Shown one piece after another: positions 56,370 to 64,000 of a DNA stretch of 64,000 nucleotides. Each line of letters begins with the position of its first letter. The first letter of the stretch is position 1. The stretch is from contig CBDCWT010000037.1 of assembly GCA_965223305.1 (NCBI GenBank), forward strand, positions 62,001 through 126,000, read 5' to 3'. The position numbers and the translations under genes are program-made. Under the pieces are notes generated by a model, which was given only the letters and a program-made list of their open reading frames with translations, was not told the origin of the DNA and did not search any database. This DNA is from CBDCWT01 sp965223305. Its GTDB lineage: Bacteria; Planctomycetota; Planctomycetia; Pirellulales; Pirellulaceae.

Positions 56370-58199
56370 TCAATCGAGGAGGGTCTGCGGGCTGCTGAGC
56401 AGAAGGGGCCGCTCAGGCCAGTATCTAGGGTGTACGAAGGCCAGCGGGTCGTTGACCGTTGCCTTTCGCTCCGCGGATCCGTCCGGCGTCGAGGGTTCCG
56501 TCCCTTCCACCGCTGGAACAGGCGAACTCACCTCGTCTAGCGGTTCGGCGTCAGCCTGCGGTCGGTCAGCTTCGTCCGCGTCGGCGGCCCCTGCCTGGCT
56601 CCTCAACCTTCGAATCTCGTTTTCGACCTGCGTGGCAAACGGAATCGGCTGGTCGGGGAGCGGAGTGAGCGATCTGCCGGCCAGGCCTGGATACGCCACG
56701 TGATATTTGGTGGCGCGGAATAGAGCGTTGTTCTCGACGATGGACTTTTTGGCGGTGTCGGACACAATGCGGCGGGCCTCTTCCGCGTAGTCGTTCGGCC
56801 GGCCGTCCCGATCCAACTCACCGCCGAAGACATTCACGTGTTCCCACAAGATGCTGCCTTCCGAATTGACTTCGAAGAGCCGTCCCGAGGCGCCTTCGCA
56901 GATAAGAGTGCTGCCGTTTTCTAAACGCGATGCGCCCGAGATGAAACTCGAGTAGAAATCCTCTTTGTTCTCGGCCGTATATTGCCAGGCAAGCTCTTCG
57001 GGACCGAACCGTCCTTCATCATCGAGAATGTAGTGGCCGTCGCCGTCAATCGGCGGTTCGATCTCGACAATGGAGCTGTAGTTGCGCCCTGGCCCATTGT
57101 TGAATGCCGTGATGTGACCCACCCCGGGAAATCCGGGCGGTATCCAACGCACGTCATGCTGATCGAAGAGCTCTTTGTCATCGATCGTCCCAGACTTATA
57201 CGACCAAGGGTTTCCCCAGCGGTAGAGTAGGTCACCGCCCTTTCCACTGTTGCCGCCTCGATGGCTGGCGGCCTCTTCCCGTGTTGTCGAGTGATCAATG
57301 ATCCAGATTTCGCTGAAGTTCTTGGCACTCAACGCGATCTGGTCAAGCTCCGGGTTGTAGTGAATCGAGTTCGTGTGCATCCAGTCGGATCTGCCACGAC
57401 GATTGCTGTCGTCGTCGTCATCATCTCCACCCACGTATCCCACTGCTCTCAACTTCCGCAGCTCCTCGGGCGTTGCCGGCGGTGTCGAGCCGGTGTTGTT
57501 CAAGTCGATCAGCTCGGGATGCTCATAGATGACACCGAAGTTCGGCTTTTCGCGATCGAAGTCTTGGACGAGGTGATCCCACATGTGCCACTCCCACACG
57601 ATCCTGCCGCCGGTAGGGCCATCCGGCTGCACTTCGACAACATAGTCCGGCCACAAGTCATCGCCTAGCAACTCGGGATCACGCCCCAGAGCGATCGCTT
57701 CCTCCTTGCTCTTTCGTTCCCAGGCGATCATCAGGACGTTGCCGTTCGGCAGCGGCGCAATGTCGTGGTGGGGGCAGTGATCCTCGCTTCCATAGTTGAA
57801 CGACCAGAGCAGCTCGCCGTCCCAGGAGTACTTCTCGACCAGGGTGCCTACACCACCGCCGCTGAAGTGTTTAAAGTCCGGATCGCGAGCACCTCGCAGG
57901 AGGTCGCCGTTCTCTAAGAGATAAGCGGAGTTCGCCGGTGGAAACCGACTCTCCCAGCGGTGGACGACCTGATTGTCCTTATCCAACAGATAGGTCTCTG
58001 TCGATCGCAAGGGGGCAATCAAGACAAAGCCTTCCATAGGCTCGGTGGCCGGCTCCGCCGGCAAGGGTGAGAGTTGGTCGTCTCGCACCTCGCCCTGCAC
58101 AACTTGCTCGTCAAGCTGCTCCAAGGACGTGCTCGAACTGCAACCGACGCAGAGTTTCAAAGCAATCAAACAAATTGCGATGCAACACCGGTGCACCAT
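56370..58199 (-). CDS. Arylsulfotransferase-like secreted protein (ASST-type propeller)
   Basis: The product is 609 aa from the ATG at 58199, which begins a signal/lipoprotein-like segment (CIAICLIALKLCVGCSSS); 52 further codons upstream lack signal character. The body has the ASST-type pattern: ETYLLDKDNQVVHRWESRF, AYLLENGDLLRGAR, HHDIAPLPNGNVLMIAWERK and RIVWEWHMWDHLVQDFD. The His in HHDI is at the place of a catalytic-site His of the family. Characterised ASST moves sulfate between phenols without PAPS in the periplasm; related planctomycete proteins are not characterised. The Pro/Glu-rich last 90 residues look disordered. First gene of the operon. Confidence 0.82.
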   Translation of the reverse strand: MVHRCCIAICLIALKLCVGCSSSTSLEQLDEQVVQGEVRDDQLSPLPAEPATEPMEGFVLIAPLRSTETYLLDKDNQVVHRWESRFPPANSAYLLENGDLLRGARDPDFKHFSGGGVGTLVEKYSWDGELLWSFNYGSEDHCPHHDIAPLPNGNVLMIAWERKSKEEAIALGRDPELLGDDLWPDYVVEVQPDGPTGGRIVWEWHMWDHLVQDFDREKPNFGVIYEHPELIDLNNTGSTPPATPEELRKLRAVGYVGGDDDDDDSNRRGRSDWMHTNSIHYNPELDQIALSAKNFSEIWIIDHSTTREEAASHRGGNSGKGGDLLYRWGNPWSYKSGTIDDKELFDQHDVRWIPPGFPGVGHITAFNNGPGRNYSSIVEIEPPIDGDGHYILDDEGRFGPEELAWQYTAENKEDFYSSFISGASRLENGSTLICEGASGRLFEVNSEGSILWEHVNVFGGELDRDGRPNDYAEEARRIVSDTAKKSIVENNALFRATKYHVAYPGLAGRSLTPLPDQPIPFATQVENEIRRLRSQAGAADADEADRPQADAEPLDEVSSPVPAVEGTEPSTPDGSAERKATVNDPLAFVHPRYWPERPLLLSSPQTLLD

Positions 58200-58383
58200 G
58201 CGTGGTTCTCCTGGAAAGCTGACGTGGGGAGGAGTCTGTCTACGATAGTTCGATTTCCACCAATAACCTACTGTGCCGGCACGTCTCCGGCTAGCGTCCG
58301 ACCAATCGAGTGTCCTCTGGAAACGGATGATGGGCCGCAGCAGGATGCGCGTCACCGAATTGCGACTGGTCGGCGAGATCTTC

Positions 58384-59020
58384 GAACTAACTCCGATGCA
58401 TTACGGCTCGGCAGGAGCCTCGCCCTCCCGAACGTCATCCACCGCATTAATGTAGCAGGCACGCTCCGCGTGCCGTCCGCCGCGTGAAAACTGATACTGT
58501 TCCTGCTTCTTGCCCTCGCTTCCTGCGACCCAGGATGGCCCGGGCCTGCAGTACAAAATCAGCCGCTGGGCGTTAGCCGGCGTTAGCCCACGGTTTCCAC
58601 CGAAACCGGATGCTAACGCATTCCGGCTGATTCTGGCGCCGAGAACGCACACGGTTGTGCCTGCCGTACGCGTTGGTGCTGTGTTTCTTTTATCTGGCTA
58701 TTCTTGAAACACAGAAACACAGAGATCATCGCGCGGCGTAGCCCCCACCAAAGCCCCTTCTCCCCGCCGGGGAGAAGGTGGCCGAAGGCCGAATGAGGGG
58801 GGAAGACGGACTTTCCGATCACCCGTCTCAGAAGTCAGCAAGGCGGCTCGTATGATGACGAGAACCGGCCGCTAACGCGGCTCGGCTGATGTTTGGCTGT
58901 TTGGTGACCTGGCAGATCAGACCCGACAGATCAGCCGCTGGGCGTTAGCCCACGGTTTCCACCGTAGACCAGCACTCCGATGCACGCGGCTCGGCGGGAG
59001 CCTCGCCCTCCCGAGCGCTT
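58384..59020. repeat. Intergenic cluster of dispersed repeats and a strong hairpin
   Basis: Two copies of ACTCCGATGCA followed by GGCTCGG(C/A)..AGCCTCGCCCTCCCGA lie at about 58389-58431 and 58978-59014. TCAGCCGCTGGGCGTTAGCC occurs at 58559-58578 and 58931-58950, the same box as in the cassettes at 32269 and 50223. The perfect 10-bp hairpin CCTTCTCCCC-GCC-GGGGAGAAGG is at 58756-58778 and could end transcription. The rest of 58200-59064 shows no gene. Confidence 0.75.
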
Positions 59021-59064
59021 GTTGTAGTGGAAAAGCGTGACTGGTGTTTCGCCGTGCGAGGGCT

Positions 59065-62000
59065 CTAGGACTCCAAGACCTCTTCAAGCGGAGGTTGCCG
59101 TAGGCCGTTCGACAACTCGGACAAGTCTGCAGCCCGACGAAGCTGGGGGCCGGCGGAGTCCTGGGTAACCCACGGCTGGGATCCGTATTCCGAGGAACCG
59201 AACGTGAGGTCTTCAATTGCTGCGTCCAGATCTTCCGCGCTCGGCGCTGCGCTGCGCCAGGACGGACGCTCTGCTTCTCCTTCGGCCTTGAAGCCGCTTC
59301 CCGGCAGCCCTACCTCACGCAGATCAAGTGAGTTGAGATAGTTGACCATCAACAACAAGTCCATCGAGGAGATGTAGCCGTCGTTGTTGGCGTCAGGGCG
59401 AAGCGTCCTCGCCCGGTCTGATTCTCCGGCGAACTGCTCGAGCCGCGACTCGAGCTCGTCGATGCCGCCCATACCCTGCTTGTGGATGAAGTTGATGAAG
59501 TCAAGGACATCGATGGGTGAAGTTCGGCCGTCCCGATTGACATCGTTCGGCGCGACGTCGTTATGCCACTGGCGTTTGACATCAACTGTAACTGTCGCGA
59601 CATCCCGGTAGCGGGGGGCTCCCATCGTATAGGAAAACGTAACCGTACCCACATAGTCTTGCTCAGGTTGGAACATCACTGCCCCACTGTCCTCGTCGAT
59701 CGTAACCTCTCCACCCCGCGCCGGCTGGCTGACAGAGACAATTTCGCGTCCTCCCTCTGCGCCGCTGGTAAGATCATTGCTTAGTACGTCGAGAGCTTGT
59801 GACGGACCTCCGCGCAGCTGAAACCTGTCGTCTGTCGCGCCCGCTCCGATATAGATTTCTCCTACTTGGTTGGCCGGCGACAACAACTCGTTTGCCTTGA
59901 TCAAGTCAGGCGAAATCGAGTACAGGACGTCACCGACGCGGACGGCACGCGCTCGATCTGGATCAAAAGGCTGATCGAAGTCGACCAGGCCTCTGGATGT
60001 AATCCCCTGGTCAACGTCGATGTCCAGGACACTCATGGAAACAGCGGCTGCGCTGTCGCCTGCCCACGACCACCACCCACCCTCCCCTTCATAGACAGGC
60101 ATCACAAGTGTTTGGGAGGCGGGGAAGTAGCTGACGCTGTGGTGTGTGCCGAGGTTCCACGGGCCCTGCAGAATAGGCGACCACAACTCACGGCCACCCT
60201 CGAAGCCATATCGATGCAGCAACGCGGGGTTACTCAGGTCGCTGATATCAAACAGCGAGACCTGCAGCTCCTGAAAGAAGCCGTTGCCGTTGGCCTCTCG
60301 TCCGATGCCCAGCAAGTGGTTCTCGTCGATGAGTTGCAGATAGTTGGAGTAGCCAGTGACCTTCAATTCGCCCAGCAGTTCAGGGTCGGTGGGATCGCTA
60401 AGATCAAAGACGAAAAGCGGATCCACCTGGCGAAACGTAACAACGAATCCTCGCGTCCCGTCGAAACGGGCTGAGAAGATACGTTCGCCCGGGGCTAACC
60501 CCTCGACGCTGCCCACGACTTCCAGCACCTCTCCGGACTGCTCCAGTACGTAGAGGCTGCTCGTGCCTCCCCACATTGACGTCGTCGTTGCAACACGCAG
60601 ATACCCATCGAATTCATCGGCGGAGAATCGGTTCAGGAGGTGTCCGTCTACGGAGCCGGAAGCTTCCCATCGCACCTGCCCGTCGGCTGCCAAGGAAAGT
60701 TTGTCGATATTAGTGACAGACTCGAAGGCGCTCCGGACGTCGTCCGACTCTCTGCCGGACCCGTGTGACCGCTCAAATATGTAGAGCGCATTGGACGACA
60801 TATAGATCTCGCTGGTCACACCGTGCGCAAAAGAAGTGCTGGCAACTGGAGTTGCTGTTTCAGCGGAGATGGAGATGTTGTACGTCAAGACTGCAGACAG
60901 CCCGCCGTTCTCTGCGAAGTTGAACGCGACTAACTGCGAACTCTCCAGGAGTCCTCGCTCGTCGACGACCTCTCCCGATTCGTCACGAGTTTCGACTTGC
61001 GGTAAAGACTCGAGAATGCCATCGCGCACGCGCCCGACAAACTCACGCTTTGTCTCGTAAAAGCAGCCGGTCTCTTCGTCTAAACAGCTGCTCGTCGGCA
61101 TGGGTAACCGGTCCGCGTCATAGGCATCGGCGACGACGTAGAGCAATTCGCCGATTGCCCGTGTTGTTTTCAACTGACCGTCGATCCGCGACTCCCCAAC
61201 AAGAGTTGGCGCGGCGCGGTCGGCGACATCCAGAAGACTGACAACTACCGTAGACTCAGTCTGCGAGAGGACCGTCACACGATCGCCACTGAGATAAGCT
61301 TCGACGATGTCACCGTCAAATTCATAACGCGATACGACGGCAGGTGCCGCCGGTTCTGTGATGTCGACGATAATCAGCTGGTGCTCTTGCGTGGAACTCT
61401 CTTCGTTAAACCAGTCCGAGAGCACATACAGATAGTCGCCATCTGTCTTGACCACATCTCCCTCGTCGACGCCGGCAACCTGTATATTGGTGCCTGAAAA
61501 CTCGGTAGCCGAATCCGAGTTCGTGGAGACCGCCTGTAGCGAAGTCTGCATGTCGTCGTCGAATGACGCGTCAACAGCAAACAACGGATCAATGACCCTG
61601 GGTGTGGCCCAGTAGTATTTGAAGGTCGAGGGATCCGAGAACTGTCCGAATTGAGCTTGCGACCGTTCAAGAGCGGCCTCGAGGAGCAGTTGCCTGAGCT
61701 GCTCGGAAGGAGTTGGCAACTCGCCGCCGCTCGGCGATAACACCTCGACTCGAACCGTGGCTTCCGCCCGATAACCGGCTTGGTCCTCGATCGTGTAGGT
61801 GAACGACTCCTGGCCGGAGAACCCACTTATCGGTGAGTAGATCAGGCTCTGTCCGTCCTCCGCAACACTTAAAGCTCCTTGATGGCTGGCCTCACTAACC
61901 GACTTGATCCTCATCGGCGACTGCGGGGATCCTCCTGCAAAGCCGGCTACATTCAACGAGTCGTTCCGCAGAACTTCCAACACAACGTTGTCCGCTTCGG

Positions 62001-62442
62001 GCTCGACCCGAAACCAATCGTCCATCGCAAACAGAGGCTCGGCGACCCGCACGAACACCCTGGCTTCGTCCGTCTCGCCTGCACCGTCTTCGATCGTATA
62101 GGAAAAGGAGTCGATGCCAATGAAGCCTGAACTGGGCGTGTACTTCACCGAGCGCCCATCTTCGCCGATGCCGATCGCGCCTTGTTCCGGCTTGGTGACC
62201 GAAACAACCCGTAGCTTGTCACGACCCGCTTGGCCGTACCATGAAGTAGTTCCATAGTCGTTTTGTAGAACGTCTACATCGACGGCGCCGCTATCTTTGC
62301 GAACGACAACGCCGTCATCATTGGCACCAAGTTCCGCGGGGTGCCACAGCACGGTGCTCAGGACAACCCTCTGCTCCAGCCGCTCCAGCCGAATTCCCTG
62401 TCGACGTTTTCGTCGTCGATTCGCGGTCTTCGAAACTCTCAT
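59065..62442 (-). CDS. Giant secreted beta-propeller protein with cadherin-like domains, dockerin and LERLEQR heading
   Basis: The product is 1125 aa. The basic N-terminus runs into IRLERLEQRVVLST, the planctomycete heading. Two cadherin-like domains follow (about 55-235, with VLQNDYG, GFIGIDSFSYTIEDGAG and GFSGQESFTYTIEDQAG). Then comes the Beta_propel domain (about 300-880), recognised by TNIQVAGVDEGDVVKTDGDYLYVLSD. A third cadherin-like domain (QDYVGTVTFSYTM) is followed by dockerin-type Ca loops DVNRDGRTSPIDV and DANNDGYISSMDL. The family occurs in bacteria and archaea as a surface protein of unknown ligand. No C-terminal anchor is evident. It shares heading and dockerin with the giant protein at 42286. 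Confidence 0.88.
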   Translation of the reverse strand: MRVSKTANRRRKRRQGIRLERLEQRVVLSTVLWHPAELGANDDGVVVRKDSGAVDVDVLQNDYGTTSWYGQAGRDKLRVVSVTKPEQGAIGIGEDGRSVKYTPSSGFIGIDSFSYTIEDGAGETDEARVFVRVAEPLFAMDDWFRVEPEADNVVLEVLRNDSLNVAGFAGGSPQSPMRIKSVSEASHQGALSVAEDGQSLIYSPISGFSGQESFTYTIEDQAGYRAEATVRVEVLSPSGGELPTPSEQLRQLLLEAALERSQAQFGQFSDPSTFKYYWATPRVIDPLFAVDASFDDDMQTSLQAVSTNSDSATEFSGTNIQVAGVDEGDVVKTDGDYLYVLSDWFNEESSTQEHQLIIVDITEPAAPAVVSRYEFDGDIVEAYLSGDRVTVLSQTESTVVVSLLDVADRAAPTLVGESRIDGQLKTTRAIGELLYVVADAYDADRLPMPTSSCLDEETGCFYETKREFVGRVRDGILESLPQVETRDESGEVVDERGLLESSQLVAFNFAENGGLSAVLTYNISISAETATPVASTSFAHGVTSEIYMSSNALYIFERSHGSGRESDDVRSAFESVTNIDKLSLAADGQVRWEASGSVDGHLLNRFSADEFDGYLRVATTTSMWGGTSSLYVLEQSGEVLEVVGSVEGLAPGERIFSARFDGTRGFVVTFRQVDPLFVFDLSDPTDPELLGELKVTGYSNYLQLIDENHLLGIGREANGNGFFQELQVSLFDISDLSNPALLHRYGFEGGRELWSPILQGPWNLGTHHSVSYFPASQTLVMPVYEGEGGWWSWAGDSAAAVSMSVLDIDVDQGITSRGLVDFDQPFDPDRARAVRVGDVLYSISPDLIKANELLSPANQVGEIYIGAGATDDRFQLRGGPSQALDVLSNDLTSGAEGGREIVSVSQPARGGEVTIDEDSGAVMFQPEQDYVGTVTFSYTMGAPRYRDVATVTVDVKRQWHNDVAPNDVNRDGRTSPIDVLDFINFIHKQGMGGIDELESRLEQFAGESDRARTLRPDANNDGYISSMDLLLMVNYLNSLDLREVGLPGSGFKAEGEAERPSWRSAAPSAEDLDAAIEDLTFGSSEYGSQPWVTQDSAGPQLRRAADLSELSNGLRQPPLEEVLES

Positions 62443-62665
62443 TGCCGTGACTCCTGATGGTGATTGCCGATTGCGAGGCTAGCGTCCTAGGCCTGCCTAG
62501 TTGACAAATGTCACGCGGCGGCGTTTTTCGTCGACAGGAACAGGCGCGCAGCGTTAAACTAAATGCTGGAGAGCATTTGCAAAAAATCTTCGTTTTTCCG
62601 TGACAATCCGCAGCGAAACGGGCCTGAGGAAGAGGGACTTAGCCACAGAATCCCTTGGATAGATC

Positions 62666-63298
62666 ATGAGCGACGCCTCGAGCATGACAACTCGCTTGCT
62701 GCTCGACGCCGCCCGCGAAGGGCAGAGCGAGTCGCTAGGTCGATTGCTGCAGCTGTACTGCAGCTACTTGAAGCTGCTTGCAACCACCCAGCTGGACCAA
62801 AAACTCCGCCGTCGGATTAGCCCATCCGACATCGTTCAGGAGACGCTCTTCGAGGCACATCGCGACTTTGCGCAGTTTCGGGGTTCCAGCGAAAGCGAAT
62901 TCGTCAGCTGGTTGCGGCGGATCTTGGTGAACAACCTCGCGCGCGTGGTCGAAAAGCACGTGTTGGCAGAGAAAAGGGACGTGCGACGTGAGGTTTCCTT
63001 GGAGGCCATGGGCGCGTCGCTGGAACGATCGACGGCTCGGCTCGTTTCAGTTCTCGCTGAAAACGGGACGTCGCCTAGCTCTGATGCAGAGCGCAATGAA
63101 CATGCGATTGCCTTGGCCGATGAGCTGGCCAAGCTGTCTCCCGACTACCGCGAGGTGATCGTTCTACGCCACCTAGAGGGGCTCCCGTTCAACGACGTGG
63201 CAGAACGAATGCAGCGCTCGCCCGGTGCAGTCCGGATGTTGTGGGTGCGATCGGTCGCTCAGCTGCGTGTCCGGTTGGAAGCGAGGGGGTTGCTATGA
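62666..63298 (+). CDS. ECF-like sigma factor paired with the kinase at the window end
   Basis: The product is 210 aa. Region 2 has SPSDIVQETLFEAHRDFAQFRG and FVSWLRRILVNNLARVVE. Region 4 has LSPDYREVIVLRHLEGLPFNDVAERMQRSPGAVRMLWVRS. It belongs to the planctomycete sigma group with the long helical insert between regions 2 and 4. The stop overlaps the start of the downstream kinase (ATGA, 63295-63298), so the two are translationally coupled. Confidence 0.93.
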   Translation: MSDASSMTTRLLLDAAREGQSESLGRLLQLYCSYLKLLATTQLDQKLRRRISPSDIVQETLFEAHRDFAQFRGSSESEFVSWLRRILVNNLARVVEKHVLAEKRDVRREVSLEAMGASLERSTARLVSVLAENGTSPSSDAERNEHAIALADELAKLSPDYREVIVLRHLEGLPFNDVAERMQRSPGAVRMLWVRSVAQLRVRLEARGLL

Positions 63299-64000
63299 AC
63301 GCCTCCGTCCGGGAAGGGTCAGCAGAATCCCCAACCTCACCTCTGGATGCGTTGCCGCAAGCTCTGCAGGAAGAGCTCTCGCAGATTCTCGAAAGATACC
63401 TCGACGAGTTAGAAAGTGGGAAGCGTCCCGATCCCAATCAACTGATCGCAGACCATCCAGAACTGGCCGAGGCCCTACGGCATTCCTTGAGCGGGCTGGA
63501 GTTTCTGTACCGAGCGACGGCGACGCTCGGCGCAGGGCGTGCCCCAGAAGCCGACGAACTGCCCTACCGAGAACTGGGCGATTTTCTAATCAAGCACGAG
63601 ATCGGCCGCGGCGGCATGGGGGTCGTCTATGAGGCCGAACAGATTTCGATCGGCCGCAAGGTGGCTCTGAAGGTCCTTCCCTTTGCTGCGGTCCTTGATC
63701 AGAAGCAGATTGCGCGTTTCAACAACGAAGCGCAAGCAGCTGGACAGCTAAATCACCCGCACATCGTGCCCATCTACTCGGTAGGATGTGAACGCGGCGT
63801 GCACTATTACAGCATGCAGCTGATCGATGGCCAGTCGCTCGACTTGGCGATTCAAGAACTGCGTGTTTGGGCGGGAGAACTGGACGTCGGCGAGCTCGGA
63901 TCAGGCTTGATCGGCAAGTCCTCGGGCGAATGCGGCGGCGGTCGGGATACTGCCGAGCAACCCGACCGGCACGCGGCCGGTGCTGCGACGAACCGCAGTT
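63295..64000 (+). CDS. Ser/Thr protein kinase, N-terminal part, cut by the window end
   Basis: The ATG at 63295 overlaps the sigma stop. The frame is open to the last base (235 codons). Residues 1-95 are an acidic helical N-terminal region (LSQILERYLDELESGKRPDP and DHPELAEALRH), typical of planctomycete kinases. The kinase domain begins at YRELGDFLIKHEIGRGGMGVVYEAE with the Lys in VALKVLP, and NHPHIVPIYSVG follows. The visible end is Gly/Ser-rich, an insert inside the N lobe or hinge. The catalytic loop is beyond the window. Confidence 0.9.
   Translation, partial: MNASVREGSAESPTSPLDALPQALQEELSQILERYLDELESGKRPDPNQLIADHPELAEALRHSLSGLEFLYRATATLGAGRAPEADELPYRELGDFLIKHEIGRGGMGVVYEAEQISIGRKVALKVLPFAAVLDQKQIARFNNEAQAAGQLNHPHIVPIYSVGCERGVHYYSMQLIDGQSLDLAIQELRVWAGELDVGELGSGLIGKSSGECGGGRDTAEQPDRHAAGAATNRS

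Overview
The window comes from a planctomycete, most likely a Pirellulales-type or related marine/soil Planctomycetota. I infer this from gene content only. There are repeated pairs of ECF sigma factor and large membrane-spanning Ser/Thr kinase, giant secreted proteins with the N-terminal LERLEQR-type sequence and dockerin loops, a sulfatase, PVC-type quinoprotein and membrane dehydrogenase remnants, a Uma2 nuclease, and dispersed palindromic repeats of the kind that translate as NPKRQRG. I saw no rRNA or tRNA gene, no CRISPR array and no intact transposase.

Layout. 1-3184: a 175-bp near-palindromic element, an orphan reading-frame tail, and a trypsin-like peptidase fused to an EndoI-type HNH nuclease. 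3185-11182: a divergent two-partner secretion system, with a TpsB pore carrying an unusual Cys-rich tail and a TpsA exoprotein built of about seven MBG repeats. A secreted TPR protein follows (11344-12783). 12784-17143: a decayed PVC-type dehydrogenase, a palindromic repeat, a WD40 propeller protein and a PQQ-like quinoprotein with an EF-hand. 17144-32132: a cluster of ECF/kinase modules. One intact pair is on the minus strand. Divergent from it is a pair on the plus strand that has been tandemly duplicated; in the second copy the sigma gene is an internally deleted remnant, and both kinase copies carry several frameshifts. 32133-42109: a frameshifted esterase, an alpha/beta hydrolase, a sulfatase, two overlapping dehalogenase genes of unrelated folds (DehI-type and HAD type II) behind an NAD-dependent epimerase, two small membrane proteins, a cytochrome-c-type gene tail and a clan-A glycoside hydrolase. 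42286-50122: a giant cadherin-like/dockerin protein, a Uma2 nuclease, and an ECF/kinase pair whose kinase is fused to a DUF4097-type domain. 50454-58199: a six-gene minus-strand operon (arylsulfotransferase-like lipoprotein, sulfotransferase, two alkaline-phosphatase-superfamily proteins of which one is broken, a small ribbon-helix-helix-like protein, a three-TM protein that may be Oxa1/YidC-like). 59065-64000: a beta-propeller/dockerin giant protein, then a further ECF/kinase pair that runs off the window.

The dominant theme is cell-surface and envelope biology: secretion, giant surface proteins and sulfo/phospho-ester chemistry, together with one-component-like signalling by ECF/kinase pairs. 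The best candidates for something undescribed are the sulfotransferase/phosphatase operon, the protease-nuclease fusion, the Cys-tailed TpsB and the duplicated ECF/kinase module. Several genes in 22.7-33.7 kb and 53.6-55.7 kb carry single-base frameshifts, many in homopolymers, so sequencing error and real decay cannot be separated from the sequence alone. All function calls rest on motif reading, not database searches.
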